Counted from the stretch's first letter, positions 17,103 to 26,345 are shown. The stretch is DNA of 64,000 bases from Bradyrhizobium sp. B124 (GCF_038967635.1 NZ_CP152413.1:8560001-8624000); one strand, 5' to 3'. The notes: a model not told the origin generated them from the sequence alone. Program-made: numbers and translations.

Positions 17103-18386
17103 ATGACCCTTCCCGCCGCCCTCATCGCAACGCCCGTCGACGCCGAACGCGCGGCCGAGCTGCGGCGCGTAAAGTGGCTGGCAACCGGCGTGCTGGCGGC
17201 CACCCTCGTCATCTTCATCGCCTCGAAGGCGCTGCTTGCGGTGCATCCCGCCTTCGGCTTCATCGCGGCCTTTGCCGAGGCCGCGACCATCGGCGGGCTG
17301 GCCGACTGGTATGCCGTCGTCGCCCTGTTCAAGCGGCCGCTGGGGCTGCCGATCCCGCACACCGCGATCATCCAGAGCAATCAGGAGCGCATCGCCGAGA
17401 AGCTCGGCGAATTCATCGAGAACAATTTCCTGGAATCCGGGCCCGTCGAGGCCAAGCTGCGCGAGATCGATTTCGGCAGCTTCATCGCCGACTGGCTGCG
17501 CGACCGCAAACGTTCGGAAGATCTCGCCCGCTTCGTGCTGCGGATGCTGCCCGAAGCGTTTGCGGCGACCGAGAGTTCGGGCCTCATGCAGTTCATCAGC
17601 CGCCGCGTCACGACCCAGGTGCTTTCGATCGACCTCGCGCCGCTTGCGGCCGGCGCGCTGCGCGGCTTCGTGCAGGAGGGCAAGCATGGCGGCCTGCTTG
17701 ACGACATCCTGCGCGTGCTGCACCAGACGCTGACGCAGCAGGAGACCATGGCCGTGATCCGCGACAAGGTCCGCGCGGAGATGCCGACGCTCTTGAGGCT
17801 CTATCGTGCCGACAAGTTCGTGGTGAACCGGATCATCGCCTCGGCCACGAAATTCTTCGAGGAAGTGCGCAACGATCCGCAACATCCGTTCCGCGGCGAG
17901 TTCGACCGCATGCTGCTGTCGTTCGTCGATCGGCTCGGCAGCGACAAGGCATTCGCCGATCGCATCGACGGTCTCAAGCGCGATCTGATGGCGCGGCCGG
18001 AGCTCGCCAATCTCGGGCGCACCATCTGGGCCAACGTCAAGGATTTCATCGAGCGCAGCGCCTCGGGTGAATCGCAGGTGCTGCAGCATCAGCTGGCACG
18101 GATGTTCGTCGAGGCCGGCGACGCGCTCGACGGCGACGCCGAGCTGCGCGCCGAAATCAATCAGGGCCTGGTCGCGATCCTGCGCTCGGTCGTTGCCGAG
18201 CAGAAGAGCGGCGTCTCGACGTTCATCGCCGACCAGATGAAGAGCTGGGACATGGAGCAATTGATCTCGCTCATCGAGGTCAATGTCGGCAAGGACCTGC
18301 AATACATCCGCTTCAACGGCTCGTTGATCGGCGGGCTTGCTGGGTTGGCACTTTACACGCTGGAATATGTGCTGCGGCTGCTGTGA
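17103..18386 (+). CDS. DUF445 (YjiN-type) inner-membrane protein
   Basis: 427 residues. An N-terminal membrane region (WLATGVLAATLVIFIASKAL, then AFGFIAAFAEAATIGGLADW) carries the DUF445 signature GGLADWYAVVALFKRPLGLPIPHTAI (cited in part), followed by a long helical domain and a C-terminal membrane helix (LIGGLAGLALYTLEYVLRLL). The family occurs widely in bacteria and its function is unknown. Single gene. Confidence 0.85.
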   Translation: MTLPAALIATPVDAERAAELRRVKWLATGVLAATLVIFIASKALLAVHPAFGFIAAFAEAATIGGLADWYAVVALFKRPLGLPIPHTAIIQSNQERIAEKLGEFIENNFLESGPVEAKLREIDFGSFIADWLRDRKRSEDLARFVLRMLPEAFAATESSGLMQFISRRVTTQVLSIDLAPLAAGALRGFVQEGKHGGLLDDILRVLHQTLTQQETMAVIRDKVRAEMPTLLRLYRADKFVVNRIIASATKFFEEVRNDPQHPFRGEFDRMLLSFVDRLGSDKAFADRIDGLKRDLMARPELANLGRTIWANVKDFIERSASGESQVLQHQLARMFVEAGDALDGDAELRAEINQGLVAILRSVVAEQKSGVSTFIADQMKSWDMEQLISLIEVNVGKDLQYIRFNGSLIGGLAGLALYTLEYVLRLL

Positions 18387-18401
18387 CCGATTGGGCACGG
18401 A

Positions 18402-18453
18402 GATCACTTTAGTTGTGGCAAGTGTGACCTGGACCGCTTGCACCAAAGTGATC
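18402..18453. promoter_or_regulatory. Inverted repeat GATCACTTT/AAAGTGATC
   Basis: Perfect 9-bp arms at 18402-18410 and 18445-18453 separated by 34 bases, 16 bp after the DUF445 stop. No T tract follows, so it is not a standard terminator. It may be a regulatory site for the hydrolase gene at 18591 or a decayed repeat. Confidence 0.3.
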
Positions 18454-18590
18454 GGTTCCCTAGCTTTTCAAGGTTGATTGTTGCGTTGCGGAACGATTCC
18501 GCCGGGTTTGCGTCAATCCTGTTGACCCATTTCCGTTGATTCCATTGCCGGCCGCCGCGACGTCAGGGGTCGTGCCGAAGAGGAGTTGAA

Positions 18591-19361
18591 ATGTCCGTTG
18601 CTGCGCAGACGCTACGCCCGCCGTCCAGGACACTGATGTTTCTGGAAGGCCGCGCCATTCACGAGCTCGGTGCCTTTCTTGGTGCATTGCCGCTGCTGAG
18701 CCTCGCGCCGCGCGGCGATGGGCATCCGGTGCTGGTGCTGCCCGGGCTGATTGCCTCCGACATGTCGACGCGCCCGCTGCGCGACTTCCTCAAGAGCAAG
18801 GGCTACGCCGTCAGCGGCTGGCGTCAGGGCCGCAACCTCGGGCTTCGCGCCGGCGTGCAGGACGGGATGGTCGATCTGCTGCAGGAGATGAATGAGACCA
18901 GCGGCCGCAAGGTCTCGGTGGTCGGCTGGAGCCTTGGCGGCCTCTATGCGCGCCAGCTCGCGAAGATGATGCCGGAGCGCGTGCGCCAGGTGATCACCCT
19001 CGGCAGCCCGTTCGCCGCAGGCCCGAAGGCGACCAACGCCTGGCGCGTCTACGAGATGGCCAGCGGTCGCCGTGCCGACGAAGAGGACCAGCGTTTCGGC
19101 GGCTCGCTTGCCAGTGCGCCGCCGGTGCCGACCACCGCGATCTTCAGCCGCACCGACGGCGTCTGCGCCTGGCAGGGTTGCCGCGAGCAGGCCTCGTCGA
19201 TGACCGACAGCATCGAGGTCGAGAGCAGCCATTGCGGCATGGGCCATCATCCAGCCGCGGTTTACGCGGTCGCCGATCGTCTCGCGCAGAAGGACGGCGA
19301 GTGGGCGCCGTTCGATCGCAGCGGCTGGCGCAGCTTCGTCTATCCGGATCCCAACCGCTGA
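18591..19361 (+). CDS. Lipase-like alpha/beta hydrolase
   Basis: 256 residues. HPVLVLPGLIASDMSTRPLRDFL opens the fold, the nucleophile elbow is GWSLGG (Ser), the acid is probably the Asp in FSRTDGVCAW and the base His in SSHCGMGHHP. The arrangement recalls PGAP1/lipase class 2-like enzymes that recognise lipid esters. No signal peptide. GAGGAG precedes the ATG. Substrate unknown; single gene bounded downstream by a large palindromic repeat. Confidence 0.75.
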   Translation: MSVAAQTLRPPSRTLMFLEGRAIHELGAFLGALPLLSLAPRGDGHPVLVLPGLIASDMSTRPLRDFLKSKGYAVSGWRQGRNLGLRAGVQDGMVDLLQEMNETSGRKVSVVGWSLGGLYARQLAKMMPERVRQVITLGSPFAAGPKATNAWRVYEMASGRRADEEDQRFGGSLASAPPVPTTAIFSRTDGVCAWQGCREQASSMTDSIEVESSHCGMGHHPAAVYAVADRLAQKDGEWAPFDRSGWRSFVYPDPNR

Positions 19362-19370
19362 CTTACTTGC

Positions 19371-19517
19371 CTCGCCCTGCTTGCGGGGAGAGGCCGGAGC
19401 GCATGAAGCGAAGCGTAATGCGATCCGGGTGAGGGGGAGTCTCCGCGCGTCGTCTCTCACCGTATTTGCGGAGACTCCCCCTCATCCCGACCTTCTCCCC
19501 GCACGCGGGGAGAAGGA
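19371..19517. repeat. Composite intergenic palindromic repeat
   Basis: Arms GGGTGAGGGGGAGTCTCCGC (19427-19446) and a near-perfect complement (19468-19488), followed by a second hairpin with perfect 12-bp arms CCTTCTCCCCGC/GCGGGGAGAAGG and a 2-nt loop (19491-19516). It separates the lipase-like gene from paaX. Confidence 0.75.
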
Positions 19518-19566
19518 GAAGACGCCCGCATTGTCGTGAATCGACAAAACGCGCTATGCGTTGGGC

Positions 19567-20436
19567 ATGCCACAGCCGCTTGCCCGCATCGTCGATCAGC
19601 TGAAGCGCGAGCCGTCACGCACCGGCTCGATCATCATCACCGTGTTCGGCGATTCCATCGTGCCGCGCGGCGGCTCGGTGTGGCTCGGTACGCTGCTCGA
19701 ATTCTTCAAGTCGCTCGACATCGACGGCAATGTGGTGCGCACCGCGATGTCGCGGCTCGCCGCCGACGGCTGGCTCGAGCGCAGCAAGGTCGGCCGCAAC
19801 AGCTTTTATCGCTTGAATGCGAAGGGCCGGCAGACCTTCGACACCGCGACCCGGCACATCTACGATCCGCCGCCGTCGGACTGGACCGGCCGCTTCGAGC
19901 TGCTGTTGATCGGCAATGCCGAGGATCGCGACGCCGCGCGCGAGGCGTTGAAGAATGCCGGCTTCGGCAGCCCGCTACCCGGCGTATGGGTTGCGCCATC
20001 GGGCGCGCCGATCCCCGATGAAGCGTCGCGCGCGATCCGTCTCGAAGTGTCGGCGGAAGACGACAGCGGGCGCAGGCTGCTCAGCGAGAGCTGGCCGCTC
20101 GATCGCACCGCAGACGCCTATCTGAAGTTCATGAAGACGTTCGAGCCGCTGCACGGCTGGATCACCAGGGGCGAGAAGCTGACCGATGGCGACGCCTTCA
20201 CCGCGCGCATCCTGCTGATCCATCATTATCGCCGGGTCGTGCTGCGCGATCCGCTGCTGCCGTATCAGCTATTGCCGAAGGACTGGCCGGGCAGGGCAGC
20301 CCGCAAGCTCTGCGGCGAGATCTATCGCGGGCTGCTTCCGCCGTCGGAACAATGGCTTGACGATCATGCAACCAATGAGGACGGGCAGCTGCCGAAGCCC
20401 AACGGGGCCGTGGCACGCCGTTTCGAGGGCACCTGA
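19567..20436 (+). CDS. paaX: Phenylacetate degradation repressor PaaX
   Basis: 289 residues, usual PaaX length. GntR-like winged helix at the N-terminus (SRTGSIIITVFGDSIVPRGG, then VVRTAMSRLAADGWLERSKV), the PaaX central domain and C-terminal LLPKDWPGRAARKLCGEIY. It represses paa genes until phenylacetyl-CoA binds. ATG 19567 chosen; TTG 19561 is two codons earlier. It lies directly upstream of paaABCDE in the same direction, with an AT-rich 76-bp gap that holds a plausible promoter. Confidence 0.93.
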   Translation: MPQPLARIVDQLKREPSRTGSIIITVFGDSIVPRGGSVWLGTLLEFFKSLDIDGNVVRTAMSRLAADGWLERSKVGRNSFYRLNAKGRQTFDTATRHIYDPPPSDWTGRFELLLIGNAEDRDAAREALKNAGFGSPLPGVWVAPSGAPIPDEASRAIRLEVSAEDDSGRRLLSESWPLDRTADAYLKFMKTFEPLHGWITRGEKLTDGDAFTARILLIHHYRRVVLRDPLLPYQLLPKDWPGRAARKLCGEIYRGLLPPSEQWLDDHATNEDGQLPKPNGAVARRFEGT

Positions 20437-20438
20437 AC

Positions 20439-20482
20439 ATATTACAGAAATATATTGCATTTGGAAATTTGTGTTATATATT
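20439..20482 (+). promoter_or_regulatory. Probable paa operon promoter with overlapping inverted repeat
   Basis: TTGCAT (20455-20460), 16-bp spacer, TATATT (20477-20482) lie 31 bp before the paaA ATG in a strikingly AT-rich gap. ATATT/AATAT (20439-20443 and 20449-20453) flanks the -35 and could be part of a PaaX site. Promoter strength and operator are inferred. Confidence 0.5.
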
Positions 20483-20512
20483 CCTGCCTAACAACACACT
20501 GGGAGGTCGGCC

Positions 20513-21505
20513 ATGTACACGCAGGCGCTCAATTCATCCGACGGCGACGATCGCGGCGTCGAGGATGTCGCCCGCGCCAGTCAGTTCCAGGCCCGCATCG
20601 ATGCCGACGAGCGTATCGAGCCGAACGACTGGATGCCCGCGGCCTACCGCAAGACGCTGACCCGGCAGATTTCCCAGCACGCCCATTCCGAAATCGTCGG
20701 CATGCTGCCCGAAGGCAACTGGATCACCCGTGCGCCGTCGCTGCGCCGCAAGGCCGCGCTGCTCGCCAAGGTGCAGGATGAATGCGGCCACGGGCTCTAT
20801 CTCTACGCCGCAGCCGAGACGCTCGGCACCTCGCGCGAAGAACTGGTCGACGGCATGCTCTCGGGCAAGGCGAAATATTCCTCGATCTTCAATTACCCGA
20901 CCCTGACCTGGGCCGATATCGGCACCATCGGCTGGCTGGTCGACGGCGCCGCGATCATGAACCAGATCCCGCTGTGCCGCTGCTCCTACGGCCCCTATGC
21001 GCGCGCAATGATCCGCGTCTGCAAGGAAGAGTCGTTCCACCAGCGCCAGGGCTTCGAGATCATGGTGACGCTGTGCCGCGGCACTGCGGAGCAGAAGGCG
21101 ATGGCGCAGAACGCGCTCGATCGCTGGTGGTGGCCGGTGCTGATGATGTTCGGCCCGCCGGACCGGGTCAGCCAGCACAGCGACACCTCGACCAAGTGGA
21201 AGATCAAGCGCTTCTCCAACGACGAGCTGCGCCAGAAATTCATCGACGCCACCGTGCCGCAGGCCGAATTCCTCGGGCTGACGATTCCCGATCCCGGCAT
21301 GAAGCAGAACGAGAACGGCAATTGGGAACACAGCCCGATCGACTGGGACGAGTTCAAGCAGGTGCTGGCCGGCAACGGCCCCTGCAACCGCGATCGTCTC
21401 GCCGCGCGCCGCAAGGCGCATGACGAAGGCGCCTGGGTGCGCGAGGCCGCGATGGCCTATGCCGAGAAGCGCAAGAGCCGCCAGCTCGCGCAAGCCGCAG
21501 AATAA
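20513..21505 (+). CDS. paaA: 1,2-phenylacetyl-CoA epoxidase, subunit PaaA
   Basis: 330 residues, matching PaaA. Catalytic di-iron subunit of the multicomponent oxygenase that forms the ring 1,2-epoxide of phenylacetyl-CoA. Ferritin-like helices carry iron-ligand candidates in [17 protein letters not shown] (E-x-x-H) and [16 protein letters not shown] (E-x-x-H). Start preceded by GGGAGG. First gene of paaABCDE; the order is the usual one. Confidence 0.97.
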   Translation: MYTQALNSSDGDDRGVEDVARASQFQARIDADERIEPNDWMPAAYRKTLTRQISQHAHSEIVGMLPEGNWITRAPSLRRKAALLAKVQDECGHGLYLYAAAETLGTSREELVDGMLSGKAKYSSIFNYPTLTWADIGTIGWLVDGAAIMNQIPLCRCSYGPYARAMIRVCKEESFHQRQGFEIMVTLCRGTAEQKAMAQNALDRWWWPVLMMFGPPDRVSQHSDTSTKWKIKRFSNDELRQKFIDATVPQAEFLGLTIPDPGMKQNENGNWEHSPIDWDEFKQVLAGNGPCNRDRLAARRKAHDEGAWVREAAMAYAEKRKSRQLAQAAE

Positions 21506-21518
21506 GGGAGCGCTCAAG

Positions 21519-21806
21519 ATGGCCACGCCGAACGTTCCGCTCTGGGAAGTCTTCATCCGCAGCCGCAACGGCCTTGCGCACAAGCATGTCGGCTCGCTGC
21601 ACGCGGCGGACTCGACGCTGGCGCTGCAAGCCGCGCGCGACATCTACACCCGCCGCGGCGAGGGGCTGTCGATCTGGGTGGTGCCCTCGAATGCGATTAC
21701 CGCGTCCGATCCGGCCGAGAAGGGCATGATGTTCGAGCCGGCGGAGTCCAAGATCTACCGTCACCCGACCTTCTACGACGTGCCCGACGAAGTCGGGCAT
21801 ATGTGA
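21519..21806 (+). CDS. paaB: 1,2-phenylacetyl-CoA epoxidase, subunit PaaB
   Basis: 95 residues, the normal PaaB length. Starts with NVPLWEVFIRSRNGLAHKHV and ends YRHPTFYDVPDEVGHM, both typical. Small bridging subunit of the epoxidase complex. Begins 13 bp after paaA with AAGGGAG upstream. It is followed by an unusual 144-bp gap containing a palindromic repeat before paaC. Confidence 0.96.
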   Translation: MATPNVPLWEVFIRSRNGLAHKHVGSLHAADSTLALQAARDIYTRRGEGLSIWVVPSNAITASDPAEKGMMFEPAESKIYRHPTFYDVPDEVGHM

Positions 21807-21876
21807 ATTTCACCCGTCACGGCGGGGAGGCGCGTAGCGCTCTCTCGGACCATGACGCCCCGATCGTAACCGCGGC

Positions 21877-21918
21877 CATCCTTCGAGACGCCTGCTGCGC
21901 AGGCTCCTCGGGATGACG
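21877..21918. repeat. Palindromic repeat inside the paa operon
   Basis: CATCC...GGATG outer arms and a perfect inner hairpin GCCTGC-TGC-GCAGGC lie between paaB and paaC. It matches the core of the repeat at 12116-12216 (CATCCTTCGAGACGC). The element would fold in the polycistronic mRNA and may alter stability or coupling downstream. Confidence 0.7.
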
Positions 21919-21950
21919 TCGAGCAAGTGGATGCAGGTGGAATAGAGAAC

Positions 21951-22727
21951 ATGGCAACCGCCAACATCGAAGTCTCCGAAACGCCGCTGGTGCTCTACGC
22001 GCTGCGCCGCGCCGACGATGCGCTGGTCCTCGGCCATCGGCTGTCCGAATGGTGCGGCCATGCGCCCGCGCTGGAAGAGGACATGGCGCTCGCCAATATG
22101 GGTCTCGACCTGCTCGGCCAGGCCCGCGAGCTCTACACCTACGCGGCCAAGGTCGAAGGCAGGGGCAACGACGAAGACAAGTTCGCCTATCTGCGCGACG
22201 TCAGGCAGTACCGCAATCTGCTGCTGGTCGAGCAGCCGAACGGCGACTTTGCCCGCACCATGGTGCGGCAGTTCTTCTACGCGGCGTTCGCCGATCTCTA
22301 TTGGCGCGCGATGATGGCCTCGTCCGATCCGACGCTGGCCGCGATCGCGGCGAAGTCGGAGAAGGAGAGCGCCTATCATTTGCGGCATTCGTCGGAATGG
22401 ATCGTTCGCCTCGGCGACGGTACCGAGGAAAGCCATCGCCGCGCGCAGGATGCCATCGACGATCTCTGGGCCTATACCGGCGAGATGTTCGCGGTCGACG
22501 ACAGCGAGCGCGGCCTGATCGATGCCGGCATCGCGATTGATCCGGCGACGCTGGAGCCGCGCTGGCTGAAGACCGTCACCGGCATCGTCAATGAGGCGAC
22601 GCTGTCGCTGCCATCGGGCAACTGGATGCAGCAGGGCGGCCGCACCGGCAGCCACAGCGAGCATCTCGGCCATCTCCTCAGCGAGCTGCAATCGATGCAG
22701 CGGACCTTTCCGGGGGCAACATGGTGA
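21951..22727 (+). CDS. paaC: 1,2-phenylacetyl-CoA epoxidase, subunit PaaC
   Basis: 258 residues. Structural ferritin-like partner of PaaA: LADDALVLGHRLSEWCGHAP-like opening, MALANMGLDLLGQARELYTY, LLVEQPNGDFARTMVRQFFY and EKESAYHLRHSSEWIVRLGDG are family hallmarks. ATG 21951 chosen (an upstream in-frame start at 21927 is possible). Overlaps paaD by 7 bp. Confidence 0.95.
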   Translation: MATANIEVSETPLVLYALRRADDALVLGHRLSEWCGHAPALEEDMALANMGLDLLGQARELYTYAAKVEGRGNDEDKFAYLRDVRQYRNLLLVEQPNGDFARTMVRQFFYAAFADLYWRAMMASSDPTLAAIAAKSEKESAYHLRHSSEWIVRLGDGTEESHRRAQDAIDDLWAYTGEMFAVDDSERGLIDAGIAIDPATLEPRWLKTVTGIVNEATLSLPSGNWMQQGGRTGSHSEHLGHLLSELQSMQRTFPGATW

Positions 22728-23224
22728 CGGTCGCGCTCAGCGATGCCGATCTGCGCCGGCGCGCCTGGAGCGCGGCCGCGCAGGTGGTCGATCCCGAAAT
22801 TCCGGTGCTGACCATCGCCGACCTCGGCGTGCTGCGCGATGTCGCGGTCCACGACGGCCATGTCGAGGTCGCGATCACGCCGACTTATTCGGGCTGTCCG
22901 GCGATGAACATGATCGCGCTCGAGATCGAGCTCGCGCTGGAACGCGAGGGGATACATCAGCCGAAGGTCCGCACCGTGCTGTCGCCGGCCTGGACCACCG
23001 ACTGGATGAGCGAGGACGGCCGACGCAAGCTCAGGGAGTATGGCATCGCGCCGCCGCTGCCGGGCTCTTCCCGCCGCGCGCTGTTCGGCGAGCAGGCGGT
23101 CGCGTGCCCGCAATGCGGGTCAGGCGATACCGAACTGCTGTCCGAATTCGGCTCGACCTCCTGCAAGGCGCTGTGGCGTTGCAAGAGCTGCCGTGAACCC
23201 TTCGACTACTTCAAGTGTCATTGA
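22721..23224 (+). CDS. paaD: Phenylacetyl-CoA epoxidase maturation protein PaaD
   Basis: 167 residues. N-terminal DUF59/MIP18-like domain (VVDPEIPVLTIADLGVLRDV, TPTYSGCPAMNMI) and a C-terminal zinc-ribbon-like region with CPQC and CKSC pairs. PaaD is needed to make an active epoxidase, probably in Fe-S or di-iron assembly. Overlaps paaC by 7 bp; paaE starts 2 bp after its stop. Confidence 0.93.
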   Translation: MVTVALSDADLRRRAWSAAAQVVDPEIPVLTIADLGVLRDVAVHDGHVEVAITPTYSGCPAMNMIALEIELALEREGIHQPKVRTVLSPAWTTDWMSEDGRRKLREYGIAPPLPGSSRRALFGEQAVACPQCGSGDTELLSEFGSTSCKALWRCKSCREPFDYFKCH

Positions 23225-23226
23225 CC

Positions 23227-24303
23227 ATGTCGACCCCACGATTCCATCGACTCTCCGTCAGCGATCTGCGCCGCGAGGCTTCGGACGCCATCTCGATGAC
23301 CTTCGCGATCCCTGATGATCTGCAAGGTGACTACCGCTTCACGCCTGGCCAGTATCTGACGCTGCGCACCACGATGGACGGCGAGGAAGTCCGCCGTTCC
23401 TACTCGATCTGCTCCGGCCCCGATGACGGCGAGCTGCGCATCGCGGTGAAGAAGGTCGACGGCGGCGCCTTCTCGAACTGGGCCGCCGACGAGCTGAAGG
23501 CCGGCGACGAGCTCGACGTGATGACGCCGACCGGCCGTTTCGGCGTTGCGCATACGCCCGGCGAGGCGCGAACCTACGTCGGCTTCGCTGCCGGCAGCGG
23601 CATCACGCCGATCCTCTCGATCGTCAAGGGCGTGCTGGCGCGCGAGCCGGATAGCCGCTTCTTCCTGTTTTACGGCAACCGCTCCACCGAAGGCGTCATG
23701 TTCCGCGAGGAGCTGGAGGAGCTGAAGGACCGCTTCATGCAGCGGCTCTCGGTATTCCACGTCATCTCGGGCGAGGAGCAGGACATCCCGATCCTGCACG
23801 GCCGGCTCGACGGCGAGAAGGTGCGGGTGCTGCTGCGCTCGCTGGTGCCGGCTGCGACCGTCGATCACGTCTTCGTCTGCGGCCCGGCCGCCATGAGCGA
23901 GACGATCGAGGCGACCTGCCGCGAAATCGGCATCGCCGACGAGCGCATCCATGTCGAGCGCTTCGTGTCGGAATTCGGCGGCAAGCCGCGGGCGAAGGTC
24001 GTCGTTCCGGCCGGCGCGCCGCCGAAGGCGATCGCCGGACTGATCATCGACGGCAAGCGCCGTGAGGTCCCGGTGGCCGACGGCGAGTCGATCCTCGATG
24101 CCGCGCTGCGCGCCGGCATGGATCTGCCGTTCGCCTGCAAGGGCGGCATGTGCTCGACCTGCCGCGCCAAGCTGGTCGAAGGCGAGGCACTGATGGATCT
24201 GAACTATTCGCTGGAGCCGTGGGAGCTGAAGGCGGGGTTCATCCTCACCTGCCAGGCCAAGCCGTGCTCGGGCAAGGTCGTGGTCGACTACGATCATGTT
24301 TGA
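23227..24303 (+). CDS. paaE: Phenylacetyl-CoA epoxidase reductase PaaE
   Basis: 358 residues. FAD/NAD(P)H domain with RRSYSICSGPDD (flavin) and GFAAGSGITPILSIVKGVL (nucleotide), then a C-terminal plant-type 2Fe-2S ferredoxin: CKGGMCSTC and, about 30 residues later, LTCQAKP supply four Cys. It feeds electrons to PaaA. Last gene of the tight paaABCDE set; a palindromic repeat follows. Confidence 0.95.
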   Translation: MSTPRFHRLSVSDLRREASDAISMTFAIPDDLQGDYRFTPGQYLTLRTTMDGEEVRRSYSICSGPDDGELRIAVKKVDGGAFSNWAADELKAGDELDVMTPTGRFGVAHTPGEARTYVGFAAGSGITPILSIVKGVLAREPDSRFFLFYGNRSTEGVMFREELEELKDRFMQRLSVFHVISGEEQDIPILHGRLDGEKVRVLLRSLVPAATVDHVFVCGPAAMSETIEATCREIGIADERIHVERFVSEFGGKPRAKVVVPAGAPPKAIAGLIIDGKRREVPVADGESILDAALRAGMDLPFACKGGMCSTCRAKLVEGEALMDLNYSLEPWELKAGFILTCQAKPCSGKVVVDYDHV

Positions 24304-24453
24304 CTGTCATTCCCGGTGCGCAATTGCGCACCTGGGGGCATTGCGAAGCGATGAGCCCGGAATCCATAACCACCATCGGGAGTATGGATTCCCCGATGCG
24401 CAGTGCGCATCTGAGGCCTGCGCCTTACGGCGCATCCCGGCATGACGAAGCTA
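24304..24453. repeat. Composite intergenic palindromic repeat, GTCATTCCCGG family
   Basis: Contains the perfect 18-bp palindrome GGTGCGCAATTGCGCACC (24315-24332), the arms GGAATCCATA/TATGGATTCC around 24359-24392, and outer TGTCATTCCCGG against CCCGGCATGACG. It separates paaE from paaI and may insulate the two transcripts. Confidence 0.75.
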
Positions 24454-24538
24454 GCGTTGACACCCAGGGTGTCGCGCTCAACACTGACGTGACACCAAGA
24501 GGCCCGCAGCAAACGGGCCCACGCACAGGGAGTTCGAT

Positions 24539-24994
24539 GTGAACGTGAAGGCCACGCTATCGCCCGAGGATGTCGCACGCGCCTGCGCGGATGCGATGTG
24601 GAAGGAAGACGACGCCAGCAAGGGCCTCGGCATGGAGCTCGTCGAGATCAAGCCGGGGCAGGCGGTGATGGCGATGACGGTGCTGCCGCACATGGTCAAC
24701 GGCCAGCGCATCTGCCATGGCGGCTACATCTTCACGCTCGCTGACTCAGCCTTCGCCTTTGCCTGCAACAGCCGCAACGATCGCGCGGTGGCGGCGCAGG
24801 GCAACGTCACATTCATCTGGCCCGGCAAGCTCGGCGACCGTCTGGTGGCGACGGCGCGCGAGATCTCGCGCAGCGGCCGTTCGGGAATCTACGACGTGCG
24901 CGTCACCGCCGGCGACGGCGTGATCGCTGAATTTCGCGGACATTCGCGCGTGATACAAGGCACCTGGCTGCCGGACACGGACATCAAGGCATAA
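24539..24994 (+). CDS. paaI: Hydroxyphenylacetyl-CoA thioesterase PaaI
   Basis: 151 residues, single hot-dog fold. Family pattern: MWKEDDASKGLGMELVEIKP, HMVNGQRICHGGYIFTLADS (catalytic Asp region) and FACNSRNDRAVAAQGNVTFI. Releases CoA from dead-end ring-hydroxylated or oxepin-type CoA esters of the pathway. GTG start at 24539 after CAGGGAG; it lies inside ATGTGA, where the ATG at 24537 is followed at once by a stop. paaK starts 19 bp downstream. Confidence 0.92.
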   Translation: MNVKATLSPEDVARACADAMWKEDDASKGLGMELVEIKPGQAVMAMTVLPHMVNGQRICHGGYIFTLADSAFAFACNSRNDRAVAAQGNVTFIWPGKLGDRLVATAREISRSGRSGIYDVRVTAGDGVIAEFRGHSRVIQGTWLPDTDIKA

Positions 24995-25013
24995 GGCTTC
25001 AGGGGAAACGTCG

Positions 25014-26345
25014 ATGGCAACGGCAAAGCTCAAGGTCAAGGACGGCGGTTATCACGCCGAGCTCGATGCGGCCGAACGCGCCTCGCGCGACGAGATCATG
25101 GCGCTGCAGACCAGGCGGCTCGCCTGGTCGCTCAAGCATGCCTATGACAATGTCGCGCACTACAAGAAGGCGTTCGACGCGGCGGGCGTGCACCCCACAG
25201 ATTTCAAGCAGCTTGCAGATCTCGCAAAATTTCCCTTCACGGTGAAGACGGATCTGCGCGACAATTATCCCTTCAACATGTTCGCGGTGCCGCGCGAACA
25301 GCTGGTGCGGGTCCATGGCTCCTCGGGGACAACAGGCAAACCGATCGTGGTCGGCTACACCAAAGGAGACATCGACACCTGGGCCGACGTGATGGCGCGC
25401 TCGATCCGTGCCGCCGGCGGCCGCACCGGCATGCTGATGCACAATGCCTATGGCTATGGCCTGTTCACCGGCGGCCTCGGCGCGCATTACGGCGCCGAGC
25501 GGCTCGGCTGCACCGTGATCCCGGTCTCCGGCGGCATGACCGAGCGGCAGGTGCAGCTGATCAACGATTTCCGGCCCGACATCATCACGGTGACGCCGAG
25601 CTACATGCTGGCGATCCTCGATGAGTTCAAGCGGCAGGGGCTTGACCCGCGCAAATCGTCGCTGAAGTTCGGCATCTTCGGCGCCGAGCCGTGGACCAAC
25701 GCGATGCGCGTCGAGATCGAGCAGGCCTTCGACATGGATGCGACAGATATCTACGGCCTCTCCGAGGTGATCGGCCCCGGCGTCGCGCAAGAATGCGTGG
25801 AGACCAAGGACGGCCTGCACATCTGGGAAGATCACTTCTATCCCGAGGTGATCGATCCCATGACCGGCAAGGTGCTGCCCGACGGCGAGAAGGGCGAATT
25901 GGTGTTCACCTCGCTGACTAAGGAAGGCTTTCCCGTCATCCGCTACCGCACCCGCGACCTGACGCGGCTGTTGCCCGGCACGGCGCGGCCCGGCATGCGG
26001 CGGATGGAGAAGGTGACCGGCCGCTCCGACGACATGATCATCCTGCGCGGCGTCAACGTGTTCCCGACCCAGATCGAGGAAGCGCTGCTGGCGACCGACT
26101 GGTGCGGCGGCCACTTTGTTATAGAGCTGACCCGCGAGGGCCGCATGGACGAGATGACGGTGCTGGCCGAAGCCCGGCCCGAGAGCTGGGACGGCGAAGG
26201 GCTGACCGCGCACGCCGAGAAGGTCGCCGCCTTCATCAAGAACACGATCGGCATCTCCACCCGCGTCCGCGTCGTCGCCCCCGAGACGTTGGAGCGTTCG
26301 CTCGGCAAGGCGAAACGTGTTTACGACAAGCGGCCGAAAGAATAG
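25014..26345 (+). CDS. paaK: Phenylacetate-CoA ligase PaaK
   Basis: 443 residues, typical length (about 440). Adenylate-forming enzyme activating phenylacetate to its CoA thioester. P-loop-like HGSSGTTGKPIVVGYT, aryl-binding NAYGYGLFTGGLGAHYGAE, YGLSEVIGPGVAQEC, and C-terminal RSDDMIILRGVNVFPTQIEE. AGGGGAA precedes the start. It supplies the substrate of PaaABCDE; the beta-oxidation-like genes paaF, G, H, J and Z are not in this window. Confidence 0.96.
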   Translation: MATAKLKVKDGGYHAELDAAERASRDEIMALQTRRLAWSLKHAYDNVAHYKKAFDAAGVHPTDFKQLADLAKFPFTVKTDLRDNYPFNMFAVPREQLVRVHGSSGTTGKPIVVGYTKGDIDTWADVMARSIRAAGGRTGMLMHNAYGYGLFTGGLGAHYGAERLGCTVIPVSGGMTERQVQLINDFRPDIITVTPSYMLAILDEFKRQGLDPRKSSLKFGIFGAEPWTNAMRVEIEQAFDMDATDIYGLSEVIGPGVAQECVETKDGLHIWEDHFYPEVIDPMTGKVLPDGEKGELVFTSLTKEGFPVIRYRTRDLTRLLPGTARPGMRRMEKVTGRSDDMIILRGVNVFPTQIEEALLATDWCGGHFVIELTREGRMDEMTVLAEARPESWDGEGLTAHAEKVAAFIKNTIGISTRVRVVAPETLERSLGKAKRVYDKRPKE

